64,000 bases of DNA. Origin: Cryptomeria japonica (lineage: Eukaryota > Streptophyta > Pinopsida > Cupressales > Cupressaceae). Shown one piece after another: positions 34,110-45,043 of this stretch. How positions within the stretch are numbered: position 1 is the stretch's first letter; each line of letters starts with the position of its first letter. The notes beneath the pieces were generated by a model. It had not been told where the DNA came from, did no database searches, and worked only from the letters and a program-made list of their open reading frames with translations. Both the position numbers and the translations under genes were made by a program. Location of the stretch: contig NC_081414.1 of assembly GCF_030272615.1 (NCBI RefSeq), positions 813,419,069 to 813,483,068 of the forward strand, in the 5' to 3' direction.

Positions 34110-34440
34110 ATTTGGAGAGAGGGAAAGCGACTATCAGGTGGGCAGCCACAAAGAAGAACTATAGCAAGATCAATATTGAAAATCCAGATATTTTTGTATT
34201 GGATGAAGCAACAAGCACTCTTGTTTCTCAATCTGAGAAGGATGACCACAAAGCCCTTGAGAAAATCATGTCCAACAGAACTATATTGATGATTGTTCAT
34301 TGTCTCTCCACAATTGTCAATGCAGATCTTATTGTAACGATTGAAGAGGGCAAAGTCACAGAGCTTGGAAATCACAAATAATTATTGAAAAATAGCAAAG
34401 TGTATACAAACGTGATATGCATGAGGAACCTCATATCTAG
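34110..34440 (+). pseudogene. ABCB-type transporter nucleotide-binding domain fragment
   Basis: The frame reads NPDIFVLDEATSTLVSQSEK, NRTILMIVHCLSTIVNADLI and EEGKVTELGNHK, then TAA (34379-34381), with LLKNSKVY continuing after the stop. These match Walker B, D-loop, H-loop and the C-terminal end of ABC transporter subfamily B (LDEATSALD...AHRLSTI...GKVVEKGSH). The Walker B aspartate and glutamate and the H-loop histidine remain, but the D-loop ALD is changed to TLV and the signature region upstream is degraded. No Walker A or membrane segments are present, so this is a captured or retro-copied gene end. Confidence 0.85.
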
Positions 34441-36335
34441 AAAAGCATCAACTAATGACAAAGCTAGGTTGGTATTATTATTCTTTAGGATAGATCCCCT
34501 CATATTTTGAAATAAAACCTTCTTTGTTTACTGTAAACTAGCTCTACTTTGAGGATAGACTGACTTTTCTTAATTTGTAAAATCTTCTTGTTCAAGATAA
34601 TATTTTACCCAATGTCAACATCTTATGATGCCTCCTCTGTTTTAGCCCAAGAAACCACCAAGATAACCCATTTGCTTTTACAATTTGAGATCATACCAAT
34701 ATTCACAGAAGATTGGGCTATTATGATCAGTTGCAGACACTAATATAATCTCGTAGGTACAGGAAAGTTATGAGGTGCTTGTTAACCCATTGATAAGCTT
34801 ACAAAGGGAAGCAAATATTTTCTCCACTCTTCCATGTCCCCTGGTATGGATAACTCATCCCTACAAATTACACAACCATTTTTCTTACTTACAACAGAAA
34901 AGGACCACAAAAGTTAGGATAGCCATCAATCAAAACAATTTTATTGAAGATGAATGCATGGGAAATAGTAATGACCATTACAGGCAGTGTTGCAGCAAGG
35001 CTGCAACCACAACTGGAATATTCAAGCCTCTCTCGGTTTAATTCATCACAACCATCATAGTTCCAGTTCAGTCAGTGTATGCATCATGAATGACACTGCA
35101 TTATTGAAGTCAATCAAACCCAGTTGTATGTCTGTGATGGTGCAGTGCACATCATCCATTTCGATTGCCACCATAGTTAGTTTGATCACAAATTGAAGAA
35201 TAGTCTTGGTGGCATGGGCTGTAATGCTTGTCATCTCATATGTAGCCTCATTCAGGCATGTTGATCTTATCAAATGGAATAATTCGTTAATGACTAATAA
35301 GGAGTCTTGAATAAATTTGTGCATATGATGCTCAATATAAAACATTTTGTAAGGAAATAAGCAACTAGAGATATATTTATAGTTTGTTCAATGACTCGTC
35401 ATCTCTTTTCAGGGTGTAGGGGTGAGATCAAAACTAGCGAAATGAACCAAGCAGTGAGTATTGACTCTATGGAATCATTCATTTCTTTTCCCCTCTGCTC
35501 TCAAAATGGAATTTGAACCATCCAAACAAACCACAGCGACTACCATTCATGCAATTTGATGGTTCGTATCAGCGGCACAATTTCAATCCCAAATCTTTAC
35601 CAATGTGAGTATCACCTAATGTAATGAGTGGTGAGTTGACCATTTGAACTCATAATGGACATGGAGTGTTTATGTAAATTACTTTTCATGATAAATGAGC
35701 TCAGTAAGGGAATTATTAGCATTAATGCCATGCACGGTTAATTCTATAAACCTTATCTATTTATAATTTTTATTCTCTAATGGTTTCCTGATTTTAAGTT
35801 GTGCTCAACTAATGACAGGATTGGTCATCAAAAGAATTTGCAACTAATTAAGCCAAACTCCACGCAGACATAAGCTGGTTGGGAAGCAAAGTAGTTTTAA
35901 ACATTAGAACAGTTGCCTTATTTCTTTACAAGGATCAAACAAGTGAATCCATCCAAAATTGTTTTAAGCATCCCCTTGAAGAAAGGCAGAACAGAAAGCC
36001 TGAAATATGGAACATAAAGTGTGCTTGTTGAATATTGCCCATGCAGCTGCACTTTTATATACTACAACTCTGGTGGAAAAACATCACGCTCGCTTTGAAA
36101 ATAATGTAATAACATACAAGCTTTTCTCATTAACAATACCAGATTTTCCCAAAGATTCAAATTTTGGCTGTATAATTTATCAGTTATAATCACAGATTTT
36201 GAATCAGGAACATAGCACACAGTACTTGTGATATATTTGATATCTTCTCTTAAAATTCGAAGCAGCATGCTACACATATTCCTTTCCAGCTTCATCAAAC
36301 CCGACAAAAAACATTTTTTTCCTCGTGAATTTGTA
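34441..36335. other. AT-rich intergenic sequence with two unassigned minus-strand frames
   Basis: Two minus-strand open frames, 35055-35345 (96 codons) and 36062-36307 (81 codons), are longer than most random ones here, but I recognise neither and see no splice or repeat support. Both are downstream, in transcription sense, of the ATG14-like exon at 36536-36703, so one could be part of a later exon. Neither resembles the coiled-coil region expected of ATG14. Confidence 0.3.
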
Positions 36336-37740
36336 CCGGAACTAGCTACCTAATTCTGTGGTTTTCCCATCCTTGAATTATTACCACTTGAATAATTTAA
36401 CCATTAATAAATAATATCCCTTCATGACAATTGGCTAATACAGTGATATTATCCAAAAACAGGGATTAAAAGGAAGAATAAATCTTCATTAAGCATTTTT
36501 AACTATGTTCATATTTGTGCAAAAGTTAAGAGTACCTGTAATTAACACAAGGTGCACAAACTGAAGGGACATTTGCATTCTCGCAGCTGCCACAAATGCA
36601 TGCTTTCCTTGCCCTTACATCCACTGTATGCATCAACAGCACATATTCATGTCCAAAACCAAACTTATCGTAACCATGTTTCTTTCAAGGATCCCTGGAT
36701 CTCCTAAACAAAATATTAAAATAATGATCACAAAACAAACAATTAAAATGTAGATTCATAAATGGGCCGCAATTTACATGAATGACTATCGAATCAGGAG
36801 AAAAAAAATAGAAAGTTACAGTCATATATTATCAAAGTGCACTTATTTACACATAGGTAGTCAGGAAAATAATTCTTTTAGGTTCATTATCATAAATAAA
36901 TGTATCTAATTGCAGAAATTATCATATACAATTTATCCAAAGCTAAAATTAAATAATCAATAAGCAAACCTGATAACTTTTATTCAAATAGAAACTTCAA
37001 TAGTATGAGAACAGAAAGCAAATGCCGCCATGCGGCTGTGAAAAAGCTTTTTGAACTCCTCTGATAAAAATTAAAACAAAAAAACCCCAAAACCCCAAAT
37101 CAAACAAGAGTTAAAAGTATATATATATATGAACAAAGAAAATAAAATAAACAAAAATTTAAAACTACAAAATAAATGCAAAATTCATTTCTCAGTTCAA
37201 AATATCTCTACATGAAGAAACAAATTGGGATATAATATTAGGTACAACCATAAATAAAACTACAGAACCAATACCTTCATTTTATAGATAACAACAGAAT
37301 TGTTTTAGAATGAAATAAAACACAACAATTAAAAGATCCGGCCGTGTACTGATTCCCAAAAAAAACTCACTGAAACTGTGGCAATTGACTTACCTCAAGA
37401 TTCTGCACAAATTGTGTAGTGCTGTCAACGATGTCGATGAGAAGAAGTGGGTAGAATTTGCAGGAAAAATATTATTAAACCCTCCGACGCCGAAATTTGT
37501 TTGAAATAAGACGTACCGAAACCAATCCCCTTTCAGCTGCTGCTTCAATCTATTCACGATAAACCAGAAGTAGATCTTAAAATATGGGGATTTAAGAGCT
37601 ATTAGATTCTTCAGCTGAAGACAAGAATTTTAGAGCACTTTAACGAAAATATTGGTCGCGATTTAAAATTTGTTTTAAGCGTGAGGCGAGGAATGTTTGA
37701 ACTCTGTGAATGCTGCCTTTTCTAGCTTTAGACAACTTAT
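36336..37740 (-). other. ATG14-like gene 5' region, copy 2 (leader exon, intron, first coding exon)
   Basis: On the minus strand a leader exon without ATG codons near its 3' end finishes at 37394 with the donor GTAAGT (37393-37388). A roughly 684-bp intron ends at TTTAG (36708-36704). The next exon is 36703-36536 and ends with the donor GTACTC. The promoter probably lies at 37600-37800. Copy 1 shares everything from the intron to about 36336 but not the leader exon. The rest of the gene is not visible. It either lies beyond a very long intron, common in conifers, or is lost. Confidence 0.55.
36536..36633 (-). CDS. ATG14-like first coding exon, copy 2
   Basis: From the ATG at 36633-36631 there are 32 codons plus two bases up to a GT donor, so the split codon would give Arg with the next exon. 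Cysteines at residues 14, 17, 26 and 29 (CGSCENANVPSVCAPC) have the 3-9-3 spacing of the N-terminal CxxC pairs of ATG14/Barkor, and the following VNYR is typical of plant ATG14/UVRAG-family starts. ATG14 recruits the class III PI3-kinase complex to autophagosome sites. The open frame extends upstream of the ATG to a TGA in the same exon, supporting this ATG. The downstream coding region was not found. Confidence 0.6.
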
Positions 37741-37984
37741 AGAACAAGAGAAGAGAATGTAAAACGTAACGTTAGGAATCTTCTTTGTATTAATGACATT
37801 CTTTTTTAAGATTATTATATATTGGATGATGGTTGGATAATTAGTAGAGGAAAACTGGTTATTATATGAAAAAAAAATAAAAAATTATTGGAATAATTTT
37901 AAAGATGATATTTTTCTTCTTCATAGGTTAAGAAATTAGAAGGGAAACTAGGATAAATTATGGTCATTGTGGTCATCAAAATTG

Positions 37985-38470
37985 GTTTCATGGTCATATG
38001 AAGATAAATTTTGATTGGGCTTCTAAGGGTAAGTTAAGGTAGGTTAGAGTTAGGGTTACTTAAAAATGATAAAGGTTATTTTAAGATTGGGGTTTTTTTT
38101 TGAATATATTTATTAATAATAAGGTTGAATAGAATATAGTGGTAGAAGGTCTTCATACACATAATTATAAGATGTTAATTGTGAAAGGAGATCTTATAGT
38201 GGTTGTTCAAGGTTTGTTCAATAGGATCTATTGTAGTTGGTCAATTGAGTTATTGTCTAATTCTTATTCATTTACAATGATTTCAAAAAAAATTCATTAT
38301 CTCATTATTATCAAGAATGCAATTAAAACAATAAAGATCATTGCAAGTCAAGGGGTGGACATTGATCTCATTTCTTGTTTATTGTGGGATGGCACAGAGA
38401 CTTGGGACAATCTTAACCTTTTTTTTCTTTTTGAAAAAACAAAACATAGTTTTTTCTCTTATTTCCTAGG
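37985..38470 (+). pseudogene. LINE RNase H domain fragment
   Basis: Pieces in several frames read MKINFDWASKG (normally KLNFDGASKGNPG), KGYFKIG, EGLHTHNYKMLIVKGDLIVV (normally EGL...GY..L..EGDS..V) and IASQGVDI (normally LANxGV). This is the order of the RNase H domain found at the C-terminus of many plant LINEs. Stops and shifts make it non-functional. The sequence ends near TTTCCTAGGTGGG. Confidence 0.75.
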
Positions 38471-39179
38471 TGGGTGATGATGTCATTTGAATGACATCAC
38501 TCAAATTTTATTAATACCTAAATTTATGGAATTAAATGTGGTTTATCTCATGCTTGAGTAGTAATTTTAGCTAAGTTGTTTTTCCTCTATTGAGTATGGT
38601 AAGTGTCACATGGTTGTTGTTTTGGAGTACCTTGGCTAATAGTTTGTGGAATGTGGCCTTCTAGCTTTGACCACTTTTCATTTTAACATTCACTTTACGA
38701 GATGTTTTGGCCTCTGAGTTGTGGTTATAGTTTGTGTCTAAAACAAGGTTATCTCAACATTAGTTCTCATGCTCCATGGCAAGAAGGTATTAAATACATG
38801 ATCCCATCCTCTATAGAACCATGTCTTGAAAGGAACTAAGATAGAAAAATTTATTCCTACACTAATCTATGAGGAGAGATGTTTAAAAAGAATTATCATA
38901 GCAATTGCCTCTTGGTGTGAAATGGATATGCAAAAGAGTTATGGAAGGTCAACTAGGGAAAATTTTGGTCTAATTTTTGCATATATTTGTGTGATGCATG
39001 AGGTCAATTGGTAGGCCATTCAGCAAATGATGGTTTTTGTGCAACAAAGGTCTCAATGGGGAATTGATAGCTTCAAATCAACTATGTAACCAAGTACAAG
39101 GAATCCAAACACAGCTAAAATAGAATATATGAATTGGGAAGATAACTAAGATCCATTATCAATAGGCTCATACCATGTT
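38471..39179. other. Intergenic sequence, no gene recognised
   Basis: Only short open frames without recognisable similarity are present. This stretch lies between the LINE RNase H fragment and the GA-rich microsatellite. Confidence 0.4.
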
Positions 39180-39628
39180 TGCAATGGAGAGAAAGAGAGA
39201 TGGAGATAGAAAGAGGGAGAGATAGAAGGTGGAAGAGCGAGAGACTTTGAGGGAGTAAGGAAATAGAGAGAGATGGAGAAAGGCAGGGGTATGGAGAGAA
39301 TGAGAGAGGACAGATAGAGATAGACCAAATAAAAACATAGAGAGAGAGAGAGAGAAGTAGAGAGAGAGATCGACATAGAGACGAAGATGAAGACATAGAC
39401 AGAGATAGAGATAGAGATAGAGATAGAGATAGAGATAGAGATAGAGATAGAGATAGAGATAGAGAGAGAAATAAATAGTGTGTGTACGTGAGTGTGAGAG
39501 AGAGAGAGAGATGGAGAGAGGAAGAGAGATGGATGCGTGTATATAAATAGATAAATAGGGGGAGAGGGGGTGAGAGAAATAGAGAACGGAGAAAGAAGTG
39601 GATAGATATGGAAAGAGGGAGTGATATA

Positions 39629-39675
<47 letters not shown>

Positions 39676-39680
39676 CTTCA
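39180..39680 (+). repeat. GA-rich compound microsatellite
   Basis: About 500 bp of nearly pure purine on the plus strand includes a clean (AGAGAT)n block at about 39400-39464, a (GA)n block at 39641-39673 and short GT runs. Serine/leucine-rich frames of 188 and 226 codons on the minus strand are artefacts of the repeat. It is embedded next to LINE endonuclease sequence. Confidence 0.95.
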
Positions 39681-39681
39681 A

Positions 39682-39786
39682 TGGGAGAGTGGTGAGATAG
39701 ATTTAAATGAGTAGCTAATATCAACCTATGCAAGCTATAACATTTTGCAAAGGAGAAAGTGTTCATGTTAGAATAAAATCTATCTA
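39682..39786 (-). pseudogene. LINE endonuclease gene, downstream part
   Basis: On the minus strand it reads DRFYSNMNTFSFAKC, then LNLSHHSPIEA, the C-terminal block of apurinic-type LINE endonucleases (RLDRFY...SDHSPI). The upstream part is on the other side of composite F at 61939-62576. The 5-bp target duplication falls within the RLDR codons. Confidence 0.8.
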
Positions 39787-40999
39787 TAGTGTCATAAAAT
39801 TGTGACCCTGGCAATTTTAACCACATTTGAGGTCCTCACCTTGGCGACGACATTCTCCTTCCTAACCAAGAACCCTTTCCTACATTTTCACCCTTGAAAC
39901 CTCCTTGTCTAGGCTTTGTTTCTACCTTAGACCCTATCCGAGCCCCAAAATAGGGCAGGATGGGGGAGTGGTGCCCTTGTCCCCCCTAAGACAGGGGTAG
40001 GCATCCTTCTCCCCCCAGGACAGGGGCATGGCACCCATGTCCCCACCTCTTAGGGTGGCCCTATGATGGATTTTCCTGGTCCCCTTTGCATAATTTGATC
40101 CTCGAGGTTTGTATTTCCTCTTTGTTGGCCTTCAGTGATTGAAAATTAATCCTTGGGGCATGTATAAAAGGAAATTCAATTCCCTCATTTAGGAGGAGGC
40201 AATACAGGAGCAAGATAAGGATAATAAGCGAAATTCAAGTAGAAGGTCTTCATTATCAAGCATTCAAGTCTTCTTCATTCATCCATGGAAGCAATATTAC
40301 AACATTCATTTACAAGCATGTGTGTGTGTTAGGATTTTGTCATGTTACATACCATTTCATGAAACACTTGTGATTACATTCAAGAAGCAAAATCATCGAT
40401 AAATTGCAGATCTACAAAGTATACAATTTCATTATTTATATTTCAGCATTTGCAATTACTTTCTTTCAAGGTTGATTCCTCAACTGAGATTTGACTGAGG
40501 CAAAACCCTATCCAACACCCTTCTCCCCTTCTTTTATGTGTGTAGGTTGCAAGTACGCAGCTGTCATTGCAAGTTTGGGCTTCATTTACAAAAACAGAAG
40601 AACCATATTCATTTCATGGATTTTGTGAAGGACCATGTACACTGTCGCCATGGTCCCAACGACTTTTCTCCAAATTTGCAATATCGATCCGTATTAGTCT
40701 AATTAGCTCATATCCGAAGTTACAGTGCGATACCGAACAGGTAGCTCCTCATTTCACTCAATTTCTCTCTTTGTTCTTCATAATTAACAAGACAACTTTC
40801 ATATTAACAAAAGAGGGCAAAACACACTTCAACCCTTGCAATCCACTTGGAATTCAAATCCTTGTCTCTCTTGGATTTGGATCTAGTGGATTCAACCCCC
40901 TCTTTTGAATGTAAAGTTCCCCCAAGTGAAAATCATCCCAGTGACTTCCTTTCTCTCTCCTAGGTGGGGAGTCACTAGGGTTCAATTTTCTATTTTACA
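39787..40999 (+). repeat. Element F LTR 1
   Basis: It starts TATAGTGTCATAAAATTG (first TG mutated to TA) and ends TATTTTACA. The TATA box TATAAAAG is at 40163-40170. It is about 90% or more similar to LTRs 2 and 3. Confidence 0.85.
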
Positions 41000-41908
41000 T
41001 TTTGGTGAACCCAACGTCTTACACATTGATTCTGGTTTCTCATTATTAGATTTGATTGCTTTCTATTTCAAATTCAAATTTTCATTTCCAAGTTTGATCT
41101 ATTTGCAAATTGTAGAGGTTAATGGCATACAAACCCTAATTTTCCATTTTGAGAAAATTAAGCTTTAAAAGTGTACTTTATCAATTTTAACACCCTCTAA
41201 GGTCAAACACAAATTCAAACTTTATCACATCCAAATCTTACATTGATTTTCATAAAAAGGTCCTGATTTTAGATCTTCTTTACCAGAAAATTCAAATTTC
41301 AATTAAGAGACTTTCAATGGCAATCAATAAATTGGATTTACTTGATCTTTCGCATATGATTACATTGCTTTTTGCATATATTTATTGCAATCATGTGTCG
41401 GATAAGAGTTTCGTTCATTTCCTGTTGCTCCTCTTTATTCATAGCACTTGGTCATATTGTGTTGTTAGGATTTCCAAATTATTTTCTTTTCAATTAGATC
41501 TCAAAGATTTCATGTATCATTTATGTTGCATTACGGTGATGTTGTTAACAAAATGCATTTCCTATGTTAATCACCTTAAAGCTTTTGTAGATCCCAAACC
41601 TAAATATCCTAACCTTTGTACCTCTCCTAGGGTACCTTGTGTGGATGAGATGAGACCTAATGCTTTAACCAATCATCTCTCTAACAAAGAGCAAGCATTA
41701 GAAAGTAACATGGATCCATCTTCTTCTCATACACACACCCTTGAGCAAGAGGGGGAAAATCAAAACTTTAACATTCTTACATCTTTAGATCCTCCTTATT
41801 CTCCTAAGACCTATCTTTAACATCAAAGTATATGTAGGGAGGATGCTGTCATGTATTTTATTCATGACCTTTCCCCTCGCATAGAAATAACTAAAAATGA
41901 GCTTTTAG

Positions 41909-42235
41909 CACTAGTACATTTGGGTCAAGATTTCGACGGCCAATTGTCGGATTTTCGACCACATTTCGTCACACTACCAACAAAAATGGCCGTCGAAAAC
42001 TTTGTGTCGGAAGTTCCGACTATCCTTGTGGTCATCGCAATTTCGACATTACCACAACCTTTCTGACGGGCACCATGCATGCTCATTCTGCGAACGAATA
42101 CCGTTGCCATCTTGGGCTGTCGTCGGAATTCCGACACCAAAGTATAAAATTCCGACAGAGGAGTGTCGTCGGATGCACAGCATCCTTGTCGAGCATTTCA
42201 TTAGTGGTCGTCGGAATTCCGACGACGAGAGATGA
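41909..42235 (+). repeat. CACTA left terminal and subterminal repeats
   Basis: The terminal inverted repeat is followed by several TTCGACGG, GTCGGAAT and TCGTCGGAATTCCGACGA copies in both orientations (for example 42120-42136 and 42208-42225). In CACTA elements such subterminal motifs bind the transposase-associated protein. Confidence 0.85.
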
Positions 42236-42726
42236 TGTGGGTCGAACGACTTTGTCGTCGGTGCATGAAAGCATTGAACGAGTTCTACTTTTAAAAATTA
42301 CATGAAACATTTTTAATTTATTTGATTCAGTGTTATTTGCAAAAAATGATTATCAATGATGTTTCCTTTCTCCAAGAATTGTCTAGGACCTTTCCGTCAG
42401 ATAATATGTAACATCGAATGACTAAATTTTTTCTTTACAATTGCTTATTTAATTTAAGTATTATCTCAGCGTGAATTAAAATTTATATTTGTACGGAAGC
42501 AGAACATACAAGTTGAAGAGTCTCTTGCATGCAAATTTCCTAAAAAAAGCAAGCAGACATTATCTTGAATGAAATGGAAACAAGCTCATTAGTTGCCTAT
42601 AAGAGAGCATTTAGAGAATGGCAAAGGAAAGTGTTTAAGGGTGATAAATAGATAGATAGTATGCAATACAAACAAACAATGTCTGGAGTGTCTGATGTGA
42701 GGTCTCTAATTTATGTCCGGAGGGTC

Positions 42727-43354
42727 TAACTAGTTTTGGAGTTCCTGCGAAACCTATTGGGCCACACTTGGAGGAAATCAATGTGTTCGTGCAAGGAGCA
42801 CCTTTTTTCTATTATGAGAATGATACTTTTGCACCTAGGGATATTTGGAAGTCAATATCCAAAAATTTCTATAGTGTGGAACAAGAGTTGGCGGACTCGA
42901 AGTATAATTGTCAGCTTTCAGAAGACCAAGAGGTTATGTACACAATCTCCCAATAGAAGAGCGACCACAAGAGTTACCTCTCCCCCCAATGACTATTCAG
43001 GAAGCACTTCCTCAAACAAAGGACTATTGGCCTCCATGGGATCAAAGAAAAAAATTAAAGCATAGACTCTAGACAATGTGGTGGTGTCCTCCGTGAAGAA
43101 CTCTACACTATAATTGAAAATTCACAAGGGAAACTACAAGATAGTGAAGAGAAATACAATCTTGAAAAGTGGGAAGAATGGATCTTGGTTTGGGTGGGGC
43201 CAACTCAGGTGGCTCCTCTAGAGGTTGACGAGATAGAAATCATATTAGGATTTGAAAAAGATCACAGTCGTAGAACTTCGTGTGCGAGTGATCGATTACA
43301 GTGTTTGGGAAATGCATTCCAAATAGATACAGTTGCATTCCAAATAGATACAGT
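42727..43354 (+). pseudogene. DRM-type cytosine-5 methyltransferase fragment, left palindrome arm
   Basis: Frames read EEINVFVQGAPFFYYENDTF, ISKNFYSVEQELADSKYNC, then after a one-base shift HNLPIEERPQELPLPPMTIQ and LPQTKDYWPPWDQRKKL. A further shift gives LVWVGPTQVAPLEVDEIEII, LGFEKDHSR and LGNAFQIDTVA. This follows plant DRM de novo methyltransferases (HNLP...LPLPP; VAPLEPDE; LGFP..HTR; SLGNSFQVDTVAYH), in the rearranged order where the C-terminal-type motifs precede motif I. Two frameshifts and stops make it non-coding. DRM2 acts in the nucleus in RNA-directed DNA methylation. Confidence 0.92.
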
Positions 43355-43368
43355 CTTGATGGCATGCA

Positions 43369-43996
43369 ACTGTATCTATTTGGAATGCAACTGTATCCAT
43401 TTGGAATGCATTACCCAAACACCGCAATCGATCACTCGCACACGAAGTTCCACGAGTGTGATCTTTTTCAAATCCTAATATGATTTCTATCTCGTCAACC
43501 TCTAGAGGAGCCACCTGACTTGGCCCCACCCAAACCAAGATCCATTCTTCCCACTTTTCAAGATTGTATTTCTCTTCACTATCTTGCAGTTTCCTTCGTG
43601 AATTTTCAATTATAGTGTAGAGTTCTTCACGGAGGACACCACCACATCGTCTAGAGTCTATGCTTTAATTTTTTTCTTTGATCCCATGGAGGCCAATAGT
43701 CCTCTGTTTGAGGAAGGGCTTCCTGAATAGTCATGGGGGGGAGAGGTAATTCTTGAAATCGCTCTTCTATTGGGAGATTGTGTACATAACCTCTTGGTCT
43801 TCTGAAAGCTGACAATTATACTTCGAGTCCGCCAACTCTTGTTCCACACTATAGAAATTTTTGGATATTGACTTCCAAATATCCCTAGGTGCAAAAGTAT
43901 CATTCTCATAATAGAAAAAAGGTGCTCCTTGCACGAACACATTGATTTCCTCCAAGCATGGCCCAATAGGTTTCGTAGGAACTCCAAAACCAGTTA
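43369..43996 (-). pseudogene. DRM-type methyltransferase fragment, right palindrome arm
   Basis: Inverted copy of the left-arm fragment, with the same blocks on the minus strand (VWVGPSQVAPLEVDEIEIIL, GFEKDHTRGTS, LGNAFQMDTVA). It keeps HTRG where the left arm has HSRR, so it is closer to the ancestral gene. It shares the frame breaks after YTISQ, so the duplication post-dates decay of the captured fragment. The sequence upstream in its sense (44000-44250) could encode a linker region (KFPKRKQAGIILNDMETSSS), suggesting that part of the gene N-terminal to the catalytic domain was captured too. Confidence 0.92.
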
Positions 43997-44904
43997 GACC
44001 CTCCGGACATAAATTAGAGATGTCACATCAGACACTCCAGACATTGTTTGTTTGTATTGCATACTATCTATCTATTTATCACCCTTAAACACTTTCCTCT
44101 GCCATTCTCCAATTGCTCTCTTCTAGCCAGTTGATGAGCTTGTTTCCATGTCATTCAAGATAATGCCTGCTTGCTTTCTTTTAGGAAATTTGCTTGCACA
44201 TGACTCTTGAACTTGTATGTTCTGCTTCCGTACAGATATAAATTTTAATTCACGATGAGATAATAATTAAATAAAATAAGCATTTGTAATGAAAAGATTT
44301 AGTCATTCGATGTTACATATTATCTGACATAAAGGTCCTAGACAATTCTTGGAGAAAGGAAACATCATTGATAATCATTTTTTGCAAATAACACCGAATC
44401 AAATAAATTAAAAAAATTTCATGTAATTTTTAAAAGTAGAACTCGTTCAATGCTTTCATGCACCGATGGCAAAGCCGTCTGACCCACACCATTATGCATA
44501 ATAGAACAAATCAATATAATAGGCTATTATAAAGAAAATATACAAAAATATGAAAGAACATTAAATTACCATTACAAACCCATAAACCATTAAATAGTGA
44601 AAATAGATATAAATTTGTAAATGTCTCCCTATAAACACCACAACCATAACCAAAACAAAAAAAAATCTTACCCACAAAAACTTAGCTGGTGAGTTGCAAG
44701 TCTACAACATCTCTCAGATGATCAAATCGTTTCTTAATTTTGTTCTTCTGGTTAGTCAATGGATTTAGTTGCATGTTCAAGTTTACTATTTGAAGCCTTT
44801 TGTTTCCCTATATTTGAGACATAATAAAATTCTTGTGAGTAGGAAATTGATTCAGGAGTTACGTGTGAAGAATTTGGCAAAGTAAATGATGACAATCAAA
44901 CTCA

Positions 44905-45043
44905 AATTTTATCTGTCTTGATTAAAGACTTTTATCTTGATGGCATTAAATTAAAGTTCTTTCTCTATTTTTTGGTGATCTCTAGAGCAGAGGTTGCTTT
45001 GCATCGACCTGGGATACATTTAACTTGTGTTGTATCTGTGGAA
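44905..45043 (+). pseudogene. DRM methyltransferase motif I fragment, sense copy
   Basis: The frame reads LSVLIKDFYLDGIKLKFF, then SRAEVALHRPGIHL and VVSVEI. Plant DRMs have LSVLK.(L/M)FP.GI.VLSLFSGIGG followed by EVALHRLGI and VVSVEIS, the S-adenosylmethionine-binding motif I region. It follows the palindrome about 0.4 kb downstream, matching the gene order, so the capture probably included the adjoining exon. The 'SGIGG' core is disrupted (VISR), so it is non-functional as protein. Confidence 0.88.

Larger units (their letters stand above)
42236..44488. repeat. 2.25-kb palindrome of DRM methyltransferase sequence
   Basis: The left arm is 42236-43354, the loop 43355-43368 (14 nt) and the right arm 43369-44488. 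The arms are reverse complements with roughly 94-95% identity by eye over about 1.12 kb. Each contains upstream sequence and about 630 bp of DRM coding sequence pointing towards the loop. A transcript through it would fold into a very long double-stranded RNA. The arms differ by scattered substitutions and small indels, so it is not an assembly mirror of one sequence. Confidence 0.95.

Noticed and set aside
34085-34375. Minus-strand 96-codon frame opposite the ABC transporter fragment
   Set aside because: The plus strand has clear Walker B and H-loop homology; the minus frame is its shadow.
39115-39826. Two overlapping Ser/Leu-rich minus-strand frames of 188 and 226 codons
   Set aside because: They are translations of a GA/GATA microsatellite; only the last part (39682-39786) is real LINE sequence.
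42736-43065. 109-codon frame in the palindrome arm, present on both strands
   Set aside because: It is a shadow frame; the DRM-homologous reading is in the other frames of the same strand, with frameshifts.
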